Source: Quisquiliibacterium sp. (GTDB lineage: Bacteria > Pseudomonadota > Gammaproteobacteria > Burkholderiales > Burkholderiaceae_E). Taken from it: 6,964 bases of DNA. Positions 5,791 to 6,964 of the stretch are shown here, piece by piece. The stretch covers positions 1 to 6,964 of the forward strand of contig JAURMJ010000053.1 in NCBI GenBank assembly GCA_030830765.1. Reading direction: 5' to 3'. The notes beneath the pieces are model-generated. The model was not told the origin of the DNA. It made no database searches and saw only the letters and a program-made list of their open reading frames with translations. A program made the position numbers and the translations under genes. Each line of letters begins with the position of its first letter. Positions within the stretch are counted from its first letter, which is position 1.

Positions 5791-6964
5791 TGAACACCAT
5801 GTCTGCCCCGATCTGGACCCCAAGCCCTGAGCGCATCGCCAATTCCGGTCTGACCCGTTATCTGAACTGGCTGGCCGACACGCATGGCCACCGCTTCGAT
5901 GACTATGAATCGCTGTGGGAATGGTCGGTTGCTGATCAGGAAGGGTTCTGGGCCAGCCTGTGGGACTTTCTGGGCATCCGCGCGCACAATGGTTATGAAC
6001 GGGTGCTCGGCCAGTCCGAAATGCCTGGCGCACAGTGGTTCCCAGGTTCGACGCTGAACTTTGCCGAGCATCTGCTTGCGCATGCGCATCACCCGCAGGC
6101 GGATCGTCAGCCGGCAATTGTTTTTCGCAGCGAACTCGTGCCGCGGGCCGAGATCAGCTGGGCACAGCTTGCGGCTGACACCGGTGCGCTGACGGCAACG
6201 CTTGAGCGGATCGGGCTGGAGGTCGGCGATCGCGCGGTTGCCTACATGCCAAACATTCCGCAGACCGTGATGGCGATGCTGGCTACCACCAGCATCGGCG
6301 CGATCTGGTCGTCCTCATCCCCGGACATGGGCCCGGTCAGCGTCCTTGACCGTTTCCGTCAGATTGAGCCGCGCGTGCTGTTTGCCGTTGATGGATACCG
6401 CTACGGGGGTAAGGATTTCGATCGTATGGATACGGTGCGCGAGCTGGTGCGCCAGCTGCCGACCGTCCACACGGTGATCCTGATTCCTTATCTCAATCCG
6501 GATGCTCGGCTCGACTCGCTTGATGCAGGGCTTGATGCTGACGGCAATGCGCGCAGCGTACGGGTTGTTCGCTGGTCAGAGGCGCTGTCGCAACCGGCCG
6601 CGCCGCGCTTCGCCTCGTTGCCCTTTGATCATCCGTTATGGATCGTCTATTCCTCGGGTACCACCGGGATGCCCAAGCCGATCGTGCACGGTCACGGCGG
6701 CACGACGCTTGAGATGCTCAAGGGCAATGTGATTTGCCGCGACCTGACCGAGCAGGACCGGTTCTTCTGGTTTTCATCGACCAGCTGGATCATGTGGAAT
6801 CTGTGGGTCGGCACCTTGTCGGTTGGCTGTACGGCGCTGCAGTTCGACGGCAACCCGGGCTATCCGGACCTGACTACCCTGTGGCGGTTTGCACAGGACG
6901 AGCGTGCCACTTTCCTTGGCATCAGTCCGGCCTTCATCGCGCTGAACATCAAGGCCGGCATCAA
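5790..6964 (+). CDS. aacS: Acetoacetyl-CoA synthetase (acetoacetate-CoA ligase), N-terminal ~391 codons, 3' end outside window
   Basis: The frame is open from 5790 to the window end without a stop, about 60% of a protein normally near 650 aa. Family markers are the N-terminal DDYESLWEWSV, WFPGSTLNFAEHLL (in the ACS N-terminal domain), VAYMPNIPQTVMAMLA, SIGAIWSSSSPDMG, and LDRFRQIEP with DGYRYGGK. The P-loop YSSGTTGMPKPIVHGHGG begins at residue 287, and TSWIMWNLWVG and DGNPGYPD follow. These distinguish AacS from acetyl- and propionyl-CoA synthetases. The reaction is acetoacetate + ATP + CoA to acetoacetyl-CoA + AMP + PPi, used for ketone-body or polyhydroxybutyrate recycling. The first ATG shares its A with the ldcA TGA (TGATG), a coupling arrangement; a second ATG three codons later (5799) is an alternative. 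No Shine-Dalgarno is evident, so translation probably depends on ribosomes finishing ldcA. The catalytic C-terminal lysine region is not visible. Confidence 0.93.
   Translation, partial: MNTMSAPIWTPSPERIANSGLTRYLNWLADTHGHRFDDYESLWEWSVADQEGFWASLWDFLGIRAHNGYERVLGQSEMPGAQWFPGSTLNFAEHLLAHAHHPQADRQPAIVFRSELVPRAEISWAQLAADTGALTATLERIGLEVGDRAVAYMPNIPQTVMAMLATTSIGAIWSSSSPDMGPVSVLDRFRQIEPRVLFAVDGYRYGGKDFDRMDTVRELVRQLPTVHTVILIPYLNPDARLDSLDAGLDADGNARSVRVVRWSEALSQPAAPRFASLPFDHPLWIVYSSGTTGMPKPIVHGHGGTTLEMLKGNVICRDLTEQDRFFWFSSTSWIMWNLWVGTLSVGCTALQFDGNPGYPDLTTLWRFAQDERATFLGISPAFIALNIKAGI

Overview
The window is a gene-dense, GC-rich stretch of a Gram-negative chromosome. The partial diaA followed directly by the BON-domain lipoprotein gene dolP is a conserved neighbourhood of beta- and gammaproteobacteria. 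Protein style and gene content (acetoacetyl-CoA synthetase, a GLOD5-like VOC protein, a carboxymuconolactone decarboxylase-like protein) suggest a betaproteobacterium, perhaps Burkholderiales. That placement is an inference. I see no rRNA, tRNA, CRISPR array or mobile element.

Layout. (1) 1-950, plus strand: the 3' end of diaA (replication-initiation regulator, SIS domain), then dolP (dual-BON outer-membrane lipoprotein). (2) 951-1027: a short convergent junction with a strong hairpin that reaches into the 3' end of the opposing gene. (3) 1017-2741, minus strand: three genes in the order of transcription, an SDR-fold protein, a CMD/AhpD-like protein and a VOC/glyoxalase-like protein. The last two overlap. 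(4) 2742-3050: a divergent control region of about 310 bp. (5) 3051-6964, plus strand: a long-chain acyl-CoA synthetase, an LD-carboxypeptidase (ldcA) and the first ~391 codons of acetoacetyl-CoA synthetase (aacS). ldcA and aacS overlap by one base. aacS runs off the window end.

The observation most worth following is the SDR-fold protein at 2055-2741. It would ordinarily be labelled 'SDR family oxidoreductase'. However, its Gly-rich cofactor motif is replaced by T-x4-F-x-G, and its catalytic tetrad Lys is an Arg, giving S-x12-Y-x3-R. These are the two signatures that define halohydrin dehalogenases (the HheA/B/C-type family), which use the SDR fold without NAD(P) to interconvert halohydrins and epoxides. 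Its two operon partners are also small enzymes with no visible redox cofactor site: a CMD-like protein that has lost the AhpD Cys pair, and a VOC metalloprotein. Together they may be an uncharacterised small-molecule catabolic or detoxification module.

The plus-strand cluster combines two acyl-activating enzymes (long-chain fatty acid and acetoacetate) with a cell-wall recycling peptidase. The acyl-CoA ligases fit fatty-acid, ketone-body or polyhydroxybutyrate metabolism. The presence of ldcA between them has no obvious metabolic explanation.
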